A DNA stretch of 64,000 nucleotides from NCBI GenBank assembly GCA_016716475.1, contig JADJWG010000002.1:682001-746000 (forward strand), read 5' to 3'. A model generated the notes under the pieces. That model worked only from the letters and a program-made list of their open reading frames with translations. It searched no databases and had not been told where the DNA came from. This DNA is from Phycisphaerales bacterium (lineage in GTDB: Bacteria > Planctomycetota > Phycisphaerae > UBA1845 > Fen-1342). Position 1 is the first letter of the stretch. The number at the start of each line of letters is the position of its first letter. Positions 54,217 to 62,721 of the stretch are shown one piece after another. Position numbers and translations under genes: made by a program.

Positions 54217-54534
54217 GAATGCTCCTCTGCATGCGCCGGAATCGGCGGCGCGAGACTGCGATACCTCAACCTGCGGTGCGCGGGATTAGCACCGGCGCGC
54301 GCATCTTCCGCGACCGAATGGAATGCAAGGTTCGTGCCAGAACGACGGAGCGTGACCAGGTTGTCGTAACCCATCCCGCCCTGCATGCACTAACCGCAGT
54401 CAGTACGCGGGCTTGCGCGCTGGTGAGCAGAGTGCGGGGCTGTCCCGTGGTTCAGTCGTCAGACTCGTTGGAATGCCCGTGGATGACACAGCGCTGTCAA
54501 ACTGGCAGGTGGCGCGGACCTCCCGATCCGGTTC
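54217..54534. other. 318-base groES upstream region
   Basis: No gene is seen. It contains the sigma-54-type element at 54324-54340 (listed separately). No CIRCE repeat or convincing sigma-70 pair is evident. No obvious palindromic enhancer site was found in the 140 bases upstream of the element. Confidence 0.45.
54324..54340 (-). promoter_or_regulatory. Perfect sigma-54 (-24/-12) promoter for groES
   Basis: The minus strand reads CTGGCACGAACCTTGCA, matching the RpoN consensus YTGGCACGRNNNTTGCW at every defined position. Transcription would start near 54313, giving a leader of about 97 bases to the groES ATG. It is correctly oriented and lies in non-coding DNA. No similar sequence was noticed elsewhere in the window. 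An RpoN and an enhancer-binding protein would have to be encoded elsewhere. Confidence 0.7.
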
Positions 54535-56589
54535 CTACTGTGTGGAACTCACTGCGTCCATGCCGAGGTGCTCCAGGAACGGCTCCAGCCGGGGCTCACG
54601 GCCGAGGAACGCCTTGAGCATTTCCATCTCGTCCTGCGCTCCACCGCGTGACAGCACATGCTGCCGGTAGAACTGCCCTGCGTCCGGGTTCAGGAGACCG
54701 TGCTCCTGGAAATACGCGAACATGTCCTGGGCATATACCTTTGACCACAAATAGCCGTAGTACCCGGCGTGGTAATGCATAAGGTGACCGAACCCCGCCT
54801 GGAAATAGGTTTCAGGTACAGGCGGGAATAGTTCCGTCTCGGCCCAGGTCGCAAGCCCGAGTGCGGTTGAATCAACCGCACCATCGGCAGATAGGTGGTA
54901 ACGCAGGTCCGTCAGGCCATACAGCACCTGCCGCTCTGCCGTGATCCCGGAGCCGACGTTCCGGGCAGCGAGCATGGCAGCGAGTACATCATCCGGCAGG
55001 GGGTCGCCGGTTTTGTAGTGGTGTGCGAAGGTTCGGAGCACGTCACCATCCCAAACCCAGTTTTCGAGCATCTGAGACGGCAGTTCCACGAAATCGAGCG
55101 CGGTGGCCGTACCGGAGAAGCTGCCATATTCGACGGCGGTGAGAAGACTGTGCAGCGCGTGGCCGAATTCGTGGAAGTATGTTTCCACGTCCGAGTGGGT
55201 CATCAGCGCAGGACGTTCCTGGCTTGGTGGGGGGAAGTTGCAGACCAGTGCAACCAGGGGTCGTTGCACGCTGCCGTCCGCCCAGACTTTGCGCGGGAAC
55301 AGCCCGAACTGGGCGAAGTGGCCGTACTTGTTGTCCCGGGGATACGGGTCAAAATAGAATTCGCCCAGCAGCTCCTGCTTGGCGCGGTCCCAGACTTCAT
55401 AAAGCTTCACGTCGGGGTGCCAGATGGGGCGGCCCCCCGCCGCGGCCGTAGAAGTGACATCGCGATATTCGAGGCCGAACAGCTCCTGCGTGATGTCGAA
55501 GACCGCTTGCACGACGCGGTCCATGGGGAAATATTCCTGAACCTTTTCCCCGTCAACCGCGTAGCGCGTGCGCTTGAGCCAGTTTTCATAAAAGAACTGG
55601 TCCCACGCTTGCACCTGGGCTTCCGGGTTGCCGGTGTGCTCACGCTTGGCAGCGGTGAATTCGGCGAAGTCGGCGGTCGCCTTCCGGCGAATCACGGGCC
55701 GCAACTCCTCGTAGAACTTCAGCACCGTCTCCGGGGACTTCGCCATGCGCACTTCGGTGACGTACGCCGCGATGTTGGGGTACCCCAAAAGTTGGGCCTG
55801 TTGGGCACGCAGCTTCAGGATGCGTTCCAACAGGTCTACATTGCGTTTTCCGCCCAGGCGCTTGTAAGAGACGTAGAGCTTCTGCCGCGTATTCTCGACT
55901 TCGCCGAAGGTCTGCACCGCCATGTAGGTCGGCGAGTCGAGCCCGACCAGGAAGAGGTCGCCGCTGCGGGGCAGTCGTGTGAGAACCGCCTCGGGCACCC
56001 CGCGCAGCTCGTCACCGGTAAACGGCAGACGCGTCTCGTCGTCGCGGAGGTTCTTCTGGAATTCCAGTACGAGGCGGTTTTCCTCGAGCTCCAGCTCCTG
56101 GAGCCGCGCCCGCTGCTCGGCCGGCAACTCCATGCCGGCCCGGCGATAGTCCCGGAGCGTGTGCTGGAGCAGCCGGGCCTGCTCGCCGGCGAGTTGCGGC
56201 TCGGTGGCAGCATACGCCTTGACCGCTTCATACAGGTCCACGCGCTTGCTGAGCGTGATGAGCCAGTTCTGCACATGCTCTTCAGCCAGCCGACCGCGCT
56301 CGCGTTCGGCGGCGTCGGTTGAAACATAGGCCATGAATTGTGTGAACTCGGTCTCGAGCCGCAGGCGTACCAGCAGGTCATCGATCGCGCCGACGGTATT
56401 GTCGAAGGTGCGATCCGCCGCCGGCACGGACACGATGGCGGCGACCGCCGCTTCCGCCTTGCGGAGGGCTTCTGCGACAGGCGAATCGGTGGGCACGTCG
56501 TTCGCTAGTGCCGGCAGGGCAGCCGCGAAGCCGAATGCTGCCAGAGTCGGAAGTCCGAGCATCTGAAGGCAGCGTCGTAGTACGGTCAT
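54535..56589 (-). CDS. Secreted M3-family zinc metallopeptidase (oligopeptidase)
   Basis: The 684-residue protein has a signal peptide (LGLPTLAAFGFAAALPALAND). The M3 fold is clear: VGLDSPTYMAVQTFGEVENTRQKLYVSYKRLG-type region (key VQTF and NTRQKLY), FDITQELFGLEY, EFYFDPYPRDNKYGH, the zinc motif FHEFGHALHSLL with downstream Glu in FVELPSQMLENWVWD, and FGHLMHYHAGYYGYLWSKV. It resembles OpdA/Dcp-type oligopeptidases, here exported. Start at ATG 56589 is supported by GGAGG ten bases upstream; the upstream ATG at 56676 would bury the signal peptide. Confidence 0.93.
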   Translation of the reverse strand: MTVLRRCLQMLGLPTLAAFGFAAALPALANDVPTDSPVAEALRKAEAAVAAIVSVPAADRTFDNTVGAIDDLLVRLRLETEFTQFMAYVSTDAAERERGRLAEEHVQNWLITLSKRVDLYEAVKAYAATEPQLAGEQARLLQHTLRDYRRAGMELPAEQRARLQELELEENRLVLEFQKNLRDDETRLPFTGDELRGVPEAVLTRLPRSGDLFLVGLDSPTYMAVQTFGEVENTRQKLYVSYKRLGGKRNVDLLERILKLRAQQAQLLGYPNIAAYVTEVRMAKSPETVLKFYEELRPVIRRKATADFAEFTAAKREHTGNPEAQVQAWDQFFYENWLKRTRYAVDGEKVQEYFPMDRVVQAVFDITQELFGLEYRDVTSTAAAGGRPIWHPDVKLYEVWDRAKQELLGEFYFDPYPRDNKYGHFAQFGLFPRKVWADGSVQRPLVALVCNFPPPSQERPALMTHSDVETYFHEFGHALHSLLTAVEYGSFSGTATALDFVELPSQMLENWVWDGDVLRTFAHHYKTGDPLPDDVLAAMLAARNVGSGITAERQVLYGLTDLRYHLSADGAVDSTALGLATWAETELFPPVPETYFQAGFGHLMHYHAGYYGYLWSKVYAQDMFAYFQEHGLLNPDAGQFYRQHVLSRGGAQDEMEMLKAFLGREPRLEPFLEHLGMDAVSSTQ

Positions 56590-56698
56590 TGCTCCACAAC
56601 CTCCGGGGCGCACGGGGCGCCGCCCATGCCAGGTACTCCGCGCGGCCATTCCGCTGGCGCATGACTCGGACGCCACCGCTGTGGTTGGCCGGGCGTTG

Positions 56699-57157
56699 TT
56701 ACTGTCCCCCGAGATCCTGATTGAATGCGAACATCACGATCATGTTCTCGCGCTGCTCGTGCTGCCCCACTACCGCGATGTACCGCAGTACACGCGCACA
56801 CGCATCCGCCACCAGCACGCGGTCCTCCGGCCGGGTGGCGGCAAGGTCATTGCGGATGCCTTCGGCCATTCGGAGCAATTGTGGGTGCTCGGCCTTGATG
56901 AATTCGACCTGCTTAGCGAGGGTGGGACGTTGGCCCAGGATCGTTTCCAGGTAACCGTCCCGCACCTTCATTTCGATCGTACGTTCGATGTGGGCTTGCA
57001 GGCGCTCGAACGCAGTCCGGAGACCATCCAGCCACGCGCCCAGGTTGACACTCGGCTGGGTGGCAATGTGCTCACGGAGGACTTGCGCCAGTTGGTTCAG
57101 GGACTTGTGCTCTTCCTGCAGCCGCAGGGCCAGTTCCTGTTCGCGATTCTCGTCCAT
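56699..57157 (-). CDS. Hemerythrin-like (HHE) domain protein
   Basis: The 152-residue all-helical protein shows iron-ligand spacing of an HHE bundle: EEHKSL near residue 15, QAHIERTIEMKVRDGYL near 60, KAEHPQLLRM near 92 and GQHEQRENMIVMF near 135. Known: such proteins bind a di-iron centre that senses or stores O2, or protects from NO/oxidants. The last helix offers H and E in place of the usual HxxxD, so metal binding is likely but not certain. AGGAGG seven bases before the ATG at 57157 fixes the start. Confidence 0.75.
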   Translation of the reverse strand: MDENREQELALRLQEEHKSLNQLAQVLREHIATQPSVNLGAWLDGLRTAFERLQAHIERTIEMKVRDGYLETILGQRPTLAKQVEFIKAEHPQLLRMAEGIRNDLAATRPEDRVLVADACARVLRYIAVVGQHEQRENMIVMFAFNQDLGGQ

Positions 57158-57281
57158 CCGGTTACCTCCTGTGCCAAGGTCCGCACGCCGACATGCGTAC
57201 GACATGCGTACGACACGGGCGTCGCAGGATGATCATCCTAAGGCCGGGCAGGAATGGATGCCAGCCAAGCCGCCGGTCGCA

Positions 57282-58562
57282 TCACACATTGAAATAGAGC
57301 GCATACTCGAATGGGTGTGGCCGCCGCCCCAGCGCCAAGATGTCCTTGCGCCTCTCCGTGATCCAGGGTAACAGCCACTTGTCCGGGGTGGTCCATTCCG
57401 CACACAGACGCCCGGCTCCAAGCTCCAGTCTCTCCAGGGCCGCTCCCAGGTCCGGCGGCCAGGATGGCTGAGGGGGTGGGCCGCCAGCTGCGGTGGCGGA
57501 AAGCAAAAGCGCGCCCGTGATGTAGGGATTGCACGCGGAGTCAGCGACCGACAGCCGAATCGCAGGACCCTGCGGTGAATCCACTGCGGTGAGCAGATGG
57601 CCGCCAGCTCCAACGTCGAACTCGTCCGCGAGTCGCCGGTAGCTGTTCGTCGTCGGGCACAGTACCGCCAGCAACGCGGGCAGCCACTCCCGCAGGTGCA
57701 AAGCGGTTGTTTCCGCGGCCGCGGTCGTGGCCCACGCGGGTGCGCCCCCGCGCCACGGGCAGAGTTGCAGAGTGAGCCCGTTGCCGGCCTCGCCATACAG
57801 CGGCTTTGGCATGAAGGTGGCAACTTTGCCGTGTCGTGCGGCGACGCTGCGGATCGCGTACCGAGTAATCTGGACCCCGTCGGCAAAGTCCACGAGAGGC
57901 ATCGGTCCGAGCAGCAGGTGACCATGCCCGCCCGTGCCGCGTCCATGTCCGTGGCCCGTCACGGTGGCGCCGAGGGTTGTGGCGGCGGCCACCATCTCGG
58001 CGCGGAGGTTGTGCAGGGTATCCATGGGCGGCACGACACCACTGCCGCCCGCACTCGGAATCTGTGTACCGAGATTGTCGGGACCATCACCGCCGCGCCG
58101 CCAGGCGCCTTCGCGTGAATCCACCTGATAATGACTCCTGTGGCAGCCGGAATCGAAGCTGGCCTGATCGAAGAGATAGAACTCCAGCACGCCCGTTACC
58201 CATATCCGGTCCCACTCATGCAATTCTTCGATCCGCCGCAGTGCGAGACGCAGCAGGGCGCGTGGGTCGTCAGCCAAGGCAACCCCGGAAGCGATGTCGG
58301 CCCGTTCACAGAGGATTGTCAGGGTAGGATGCTGCGCGAATGGGTCGAGGGGCGCATGTTTGCCGGTGGGTAGCAGCATTTCGCCGCGCGCCTGCCAGTC
58401 TGGTGACGCGAATCCCGATTGCAACCACAGGGAGTCGAGGGCAGGTGCCGTCGTCGTACAGCTTGCCTGGAGCCAGGTACCACCGGGTTCGGTGTAGCGC
58501 AGGTCCAGAAACTGAGCGCCACTGCGCGTGATTTCGTGTTGCAGGGTGTCGCGTAGATTCAC
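57282..58562 (-). CDS. Glutamine-synthetase-like protein with degenerate active site
   Basis: The 426-residue protein follows the GS type I fold: EFYLFDQASF, ADGVQITRYAIRSVAARHGKVATFMPKPLYGEAGNGLTL, NSYRRL and NPYI. Key ligands are changed. Of EPE in GS only one Glu remains (LEFYLF). The HHEVATGGQxE segment is GHGHGRGTGGHGH, losing both metal Glu. The catalytic His of GNGMH is Thr. The late RxPD Arg is missing (SVADSACNPY). It may be a non-catalytic paralogue or a sensor. AAGGAG eight bases before the GTG at 58562 fixes the start. It lies 46 bases after tnaA. Confidence 0.78.
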   Translation of the reverse strand: MNLRDTLQHEITRSGAQFLDLRYTEPGGTWLQASCTTTAPALDSLWLQSGFASPDWQARGEMLLPTGKHAPLDPFAQHPTLTILCERADIASGVALADDPRALLRLALRRIEELHEWDRIWVTGVLEFYLFDQASFDSGCHRSHYQVDSREGAWRRGGDGPDNLGTQIPSAGGSGVVPPMDTLHNLRAEMVAAATTLGATVTGHGHGRGTGGHGHLLLGPMPLVDFADGVQITRYAIRSVAARHGKVATFMPKPLYGEAGNGLTLQLCPWRGGAPAWATTAAAETTALHLREWLPALLAVLCPTTNSYRRLADEFDVGAGGHLLTAVDSPQGPAIRLSVADSACNPYITGALLLSATAAGGPPPQPSWPPDLGAALERLELGAGRLCAEWTTPDKWLLPWITERRKDILALGRRPHPFEYALYFNV

Positions 58563-58608
58563 GCGCGGGACTCCTTCTGCGCGGGCTCCGGCCTGCGGGG
58601 GTAGAACC

Positions 58609-59967
58609 TTACGACATTTCCCGAAATCGGGCCGTGAAATGTCGCAGTGAGGGTGGTTCCGTGACGATCTCCAGCCCGCGCAGGTGATCGCGTTGTGCGA
58701 ACAGTTCGACAGTTGCTTCAATCACATAGTCGATGTGACTCTGCGTGTACACCCGTCGTGGGATCGCCAGCCGGACCAGTTCCATGGGGGGCGTACGTCC
58801 GCCTTGGCCGAACATGACGCTGCCGATCTCCACGGCGCGGATGCCGCCCTGCCGGTACAGCCCGCACACCAGCGCCTGCCCAGGGAACTGGGCGGGCGGA
58901 ATGTGAGGGCAAAAGTGCTTGGCATCGATGTAGATGGCATGGCCGCCGGGGGGCTCGACTATCTGAATACCGGCGGCAAGCAGCTTTTCACCGAGGTATT
59001 CGGTGCTGCGAATACGATAGTGGAGGTAGTCCTCATGGACGACTTCCTCGAAGCCCTGCGCCATCGCCTCCAGGTCGCGCCCCGCCATGCCGCCGTAGGT
59101 CAGGTAGCCCTCCGTCAGGATGAGCAGTTCGTCGGCCTTGCGGATCAGTTCAGCATCGCGCACCAGCAGCAATCCGCCGATGTTCACGATACCGTCCTTC
59201 TTCGCGCTGATCGTGGCGCCGTCTGCAAGGTCGAACATCTCGCGGACGATCTCGCGGATAGGGCGGTTGCCCTGACCGGGTTCGCGTTGTCGAATGAACC
59301 ACGCATTCTCGGCGAATCGGCAGGCGTCGAGGAAGAGCGGCAGCTTGTACCGATCGCAGATGGCCCGGACCGCGCGCAGGTTCTCGAGACTCACGGGCTG
59401 CCCACCGCCGGAATTGTTTGTCACGGTGACCATCACGAGGGGGATGCGGTCGCGGCCGACGTCCCGGATCAGCGCTTCGAGCCGCGCCAGATCCATGTTG
59501 CCCTTGAACGGGTGGCGCACCTGCGGGTGCCGGCCTTCTTCGATCACCAGGTCAACCGCCTCGGCGCCGGTGTGCTCGATGTTGGCTCGGGTCGTGTCGA
59601 AATGGTTGTTGTTGGGCACGACCTTCCCCGGTCCGCCGACGATTTCAAAGAGGATCCGCTCGCTTGCGCGGCCCTGGTGGGTCGGCAGCACGTGCTCGAA
59701 ACCGGTAAGTGTGTGGATCCGGTCGCGCAGCACGAACCAGCTCCGGGCTCCGGCGTAAGACTCGTCCCCGCGCATGATGCCCGCCCACTGCAGACTGCTC
59801 ATCGCCCCGGTGCCGCTGTCGGTGAGCAGATCGATGAGGACATCCTCGGCACGGATGAGGAAGACGTTGCAGCCGGCCGCGGCGAGTAGGGGTTCTCGTT
59901 CCGCGCGTGTCGTCATGCGAATCGGCTCGACGACCTTGATCCGGAACGGTTCGATGATGGTCTTCAT
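58609..59967 (-). CDS. tnaA: Tryptophanase (beta-eliminating lyase; tyrosine phenol-lyase relative)
   Basis: The 452-residue PLP enzyme splits tryptophan to indole, pyruvate and ammonia. Seen: LPTHQGRASERILF, PFKGNMDLARLEALI, TNNSGGGQPVSLENL, ACRFAENAWFIRQRE and the PLP-lysine motif SAKKDG (Lys257). Substrate choice: NHFDTTR has Asp124 where tryptophanases have Asp137 and tyrosine phenol-lyases have Thr. LRHFTARF has His443 where tryptophanases have His463 and lyases have Phe. Other segments (IVNIGG, GGMAGRDLEAMA) look more like tyrosine phenol-lyase, so that activity is not excluded. No tnaC leader or tnaB permease is present. AGGAG lies six bases upstream. Confidence 0.85.
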   Translation of the reverse strand: MKTIIEPFRIKVVEPIRMTTRAEREPLLAAAGCNVFLIRAEDVLIDLLTDSGTGAMSSLQWAGIMRGDESYAGARSWFVLRDRIHTLTGFEHVLPTHQGRASERILFEIVGGPGKVVPNNNHFDTTRANIEHTGAEAVDLVIEEGRHPQVRHPFKGNMDLARLEALIRDVGRDRIPLVMVTVTNNSGGGQPVSLENLRAVRAICDRYKLPLFLDACRFAENAWFIRQREPGQGNRPIREIVREMFDLADGATISAKKDGIVNIGGLLLVRDAELIRKADELLILTEGYLTYGGMAGRDLEAMAQGFEEVVHEDYLHYRIRSTEYLGEKLLAAGIQIVEPPGGHAIYIDAKHFCPHIPPAQFPGQALVCGLYRQGGIRAVEIGSVMFGQGGRTPPMELVRLAIPRRVYTQSHIDYVIEATVELFAQRDHLRGLEIVTEPPSLRHFTARFREMS

Positions 59968-60036
59968 CAGGTGCTCCTGATGGCCCCATTCGGGGCCGCT
60001 ACTCTTGATTCTCCCCGCGTAGCCGTCGGGACAGCG

Positions 60037-61623
60037 CTACGGGGTCCAGGCGCGCACCGGTGCGAGCATTTCGGCGCTGGAGGCGAGTCCCGGTAATTCG
60101 GCATAGCGGGTCGGAAAGTCGGCGATGACTCGTTCCTCGTACGCGCTGCGGGCGCGGTCCAGCGCCTGGCAGGAACACAGCAGCGCGATCGACAGTAACA
60201 AGGTGGCGGCAGTTGTGCTGCGCACAGCAGCCGTCGCCCGCGCGACCGGATCACCCCGGGCCGCGAGCACGACGGCGCCGAGCAGCCCGATGACTGCACC
60301 CACCGCGCCAACCCAGGGTGTCCGGGGCGGCTCCAGCGGCAGTCCCGGCGTGGGTAGCGTGCGCGGCACAGCCCGCAGTTGCTCGGCCACCCTTCGCGCT
60401 TCGTTGCCACCATGAGCCGGCGGTTCGAACGCTCCCCAGGTCACCCAGGCGCCAAGTACCACCAGGCCGACACCGAGGCCCAGCCACCAGGCCCGTCCGA
60501 GTGGCGTGACCTGCGGTCTGCCCGGCCTGGTGACGGAAGAATCCATCGCCACACTCAGCATTGAGGTGCGACGGGCCAGGAATTGTGCGGCGCCGAGCCA
60601 TAACCATATGAGAAACAGCGCAAGGCCGGAACAGCGCAGCGCGCCGCTCCATAACATCGCCTGAACGGCGGCAATGTCAGCGGTCACATGCAGATCGGTG
60701 TAGGGGCAGAGGTGCTCGGAGGTGGTCAGGAGCGCGCTGCCGGACGTCCAGCGCAGCGCCTCCTCGCGGTAAAGCGCGCGCCAGTTTCGCAGAGCGCTGA
60801 CCACGGCCAGCTCCGGTGCTGTGGCCGCCACGGTTGTCGGTCCCGCTGTCAGCCACGCGCGCTGTGCGAGTCCCTCGGCGAGGAGCTCCGCCGCCAGGAG
60901 GCGGAGCGCGAGCGGACCCGGAGTCAGCACCCAGTGCCGGAGGAGCTGCAGGGCGGCTCGTTCGCAGGCCTCCGCTTCGTCCAACTTCCCCGTTGCCGCG
61001 AGGTCGGTTGCGAGTATCAGCATTGCGCGCGTGAAGTACTGAAGGAACGGGCCGTGGGCCGCTTCGGACATCTGCTCGATGAGTTGCGGCGCGGACGACG
61101 GTGGAGCACCGACTCGCAGCAGAACTTCGGTTTCTGACTGCGTGTAATCGGGCAGGAAGTGGTGCAATTGAGGGCGCGGCAATCCACGCAGGAAGGGTTG
61201 CACGAGCAACCAGCGTGCCTCGGTCGACATACCCTCACGTTCAGCACGGAGCAGTTGAAGGGCAATGGCATGGTAGGTGCCGACGTTCGTGCGTGTAAGT
61301 TGCACCTGGGCACGCATGGTGGCCTGGTAGGTGTCCTCAAGCGAACGCCGGCCCATCCACACATCTGTGAACGATTCACTCAGGATCGCGAGTAATTGCC
61401 CCTCGGCTGCCAGCCCCGCGCGCGGCCGGCCGGCTTCACGATAGGCCTGCCATCGAATCTGGGACTGGCGCGCCGCCGGCAGGTTTTGCCAGATGCCGGC
61501 GTTGTGCCATAGTACGGCTGACGCCAACACCAGGGTCGCAGCCGCCAGCCAGTGAGGGCCCCAGTTCCGGTGTGGCCCCTGCAATGCGGCGGGTGGAGAT
61601 GAGCGCGCCTTCGCTTGCTTCAT
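60037..61623 (-). CDS. Membrane protein of unknown function
   Basis: The 528-residue protein has one N-terminal membrane helix (about 27-43), a long helical soluble region (about 60-300) with TPR-like Ala/Leu helix pairs (LATDLAATGKLDEAEACERAALQLL), and four helices in the C-terminal third (about 325-350, 375-395, 440-460, 470-490). No family is recognised. ATG at 61623 is preferred: a TTG at 61659 lies inside a 34-base duplication. No clear ribosome-binding site is seen. It sits between speB and tnaA on the same strand. Confidence 0.7.
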   Translation of the reverse strand: MKQAKARSSPPAALQGPHRNWGPHWLAAATLVLASAVLWHNAGIWQNLPAARQSQIRWQAYREAGRPRAGLAAEGQLLAILSESFTDVWMGRRSLEDTYQATMRAQVQLTRTNVGTYHAIALQLLRAEREGMSTEARWLLVQPFLRGLPRPQLHHFLPDYTQSETEVLLRVGAPPSSAPQLIEQMSEAAHGPFLQYFTRAMLILATDLAATGKLDEAEACERAALQLLRHWVLTPGPLALRLLAAELLAEGLAQRAWLTAGPTTVAATAPELAVVSALRNWRALYREEALRWTSGSALLTTSEHLCPYTDLHVTADIAAVQAMLWSGALRCSGLALFLIWLWLGAAQFLARRTSMLSVAMDSSVTRPGRPQVTPLGRAWWLGLGVGLVVLGAWVTWGAFEPPAHGGNEARRVAEQLRAVPRTLPTPGLPLEPPRTPWVGAVGAVIGLLGAVVLAARGDPVARATAAVRSTTAATLLLSIALLCSCQALDRARSAYEERVIADFPTRYAELPGLASSAEMLAPVRAWTP

Positions 61624-61640
61624 GTCGCGCAAACTACGCT

Positions 61641-61708
61641 TTTGCTGCCGCGCGGACAAGCGTTACTTGGCGGCTTTGCTGCCGCGCGGACAAGCGTTAC
61701 TTGGCGGC
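61641..61708. repeat. Perfect 34-base tandem duplication
   Basis: Positions 61641-61674 and 61675-61708 are identical over all 34 bases and directly adjacent. The pair lies in the 122-base spacer between speB and the membrane-protein gene, just before the latter's start. No other copy was noticed. Confidence 0.92.
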
Positions 61709-61745
61709 ACGGTCCGGTCAGTTGCGGTATGGGCGGTGCTGGAAG

Positions 61746-62642
61746 TTACGTCTTCTTGCGGATCGCGCCCGGCATGGTAGTGACCAGCCCGATGAGGCGG
61801 TAAAGCAGCTTGGCGGCCAGGAACTCTGTGACCGTGCTCGGAGGCAGGGGGCGCACCTCGACGAGATCGACAGCCACAATCGTATGTTTCCGGGCGACGG
61901 CCTCGAGCAGGTCGACAACTTGGTACCACGTGAGCCCGCCAGGTTCGGGAGTGCCCGTGCCGGGGGCGTACGCGGGGTCAAAGCCGTCGATGTCGATGGT
62001 GACGTAGACCTCCGCGCTGAGCCCGGCGACCACGCGCGGGATCCAATCGGGAGAGGTGTGGCACGCGCGGGCTGTGAAGATCGGCTTGTTTTCTGCGGCA
62101 ATGAAACGCGCTTCGTCGGCGGAATAATTGCGAATGCCAACACCCACGGCCGGGACGCCGAGTTCGTGAATACGTCGCATGACCGCGGCGTGGCTATGTG
62201 GCGTGCCCTGGTAACTGGCTCGCAGATCGGCGTGAGCGTCGATCTGGAGCACACTGAGGCGCTTATGGCGCGCCTGTACGGCACGGACGAGCGGGGCACT
62301 TACGCTATGCTCACCACCCAGCGCGATCAGGAACTTGCCATCGCGAATGACTCGGCGGGCGGCTTGGAAGATTCGCTCGGTCATCGCTTCGGGGCCACGT
62401 GCGTCGGGTTCGAGCGGAGCGAGAGTCGCCACGCCGTGCCGTAAGGACTCGCGCCCGAGTCGCACGTCGTAAAACTCGACCTGCTGCGAAGCGGTGATAA
62501 TGGCGCGCGGTCCTTCGCGCGTGCCAACTCCGAAACTCGTGGTTGCGTCGTATGGGATGGGGAGAACGGCAAAATGGGCTGTGCGGTAGTCGGAGAGCTT
62601 CGGCTCCAGCCCCAGGAAGTTGTCGTATACGACATGTGCCAT
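61746..62642 (-). CDS. speB: Agmatinase/arginase-family ureohydrolase
   Basis: The 298-residue Mn enzyme hydrolyses agmatine to putrescine and urea. Seen: metal motifs GGEHSVS, QIDAHADLR and TIDIDGFDPAYAPGTGTPEPGG, plus AVDLVEVRPLPPSTVTEFLAAKL at the C-terminus. Length and motifs fit agmatinase. Adjacent pdaD makes agmatine, which supports this over arginase. ATG 62642 follows GGGGAG; the open frame extends upstream to 62699 without need. It lies 79 bases after pdaD. Confidence 0.92.
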   Translation of the reverse strand: MAHVVYDNFLGLEPKLSDYRTAHFAVLPIPYDATTSFGVGTREGPRAIITASQQVEFYDVRLGRESLRHGVATLAPLEPDARGPEAMTERIFQAARRVIRDGKFLIALGGEHSVSAPLVRAVQARHKRLSVLQIDAHADLRASYQGTPHSHAAVMRRIHELGVPAVGVGIRNYSADEARFIAAENKPIFTARACHTSPDWIPRVVAGLSAEVYVTIDIDGFDPAYAPGTGTPEPGGLTWYQVVDLLEAVARKHTIVAVDLVEVRPLPPSTVTEFLAAKLLYRLIGLVTTMPGAIRKKT

Positions 62643-62721
62643 GGCACTCCCCAAAGTTAACAGGGCGAGCAGTGGTCTGCCCGCCCTCCCCAAGTCCATT
62701 TACCGAACGGCCCGTCGGAAC

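Noticed and set aside
54217..54320. TTAGCAC fragment upstream of groES as a CIRCE half-site
   Set aside because: The other half (GAGTGCTAA) is missing at any usual spacing.
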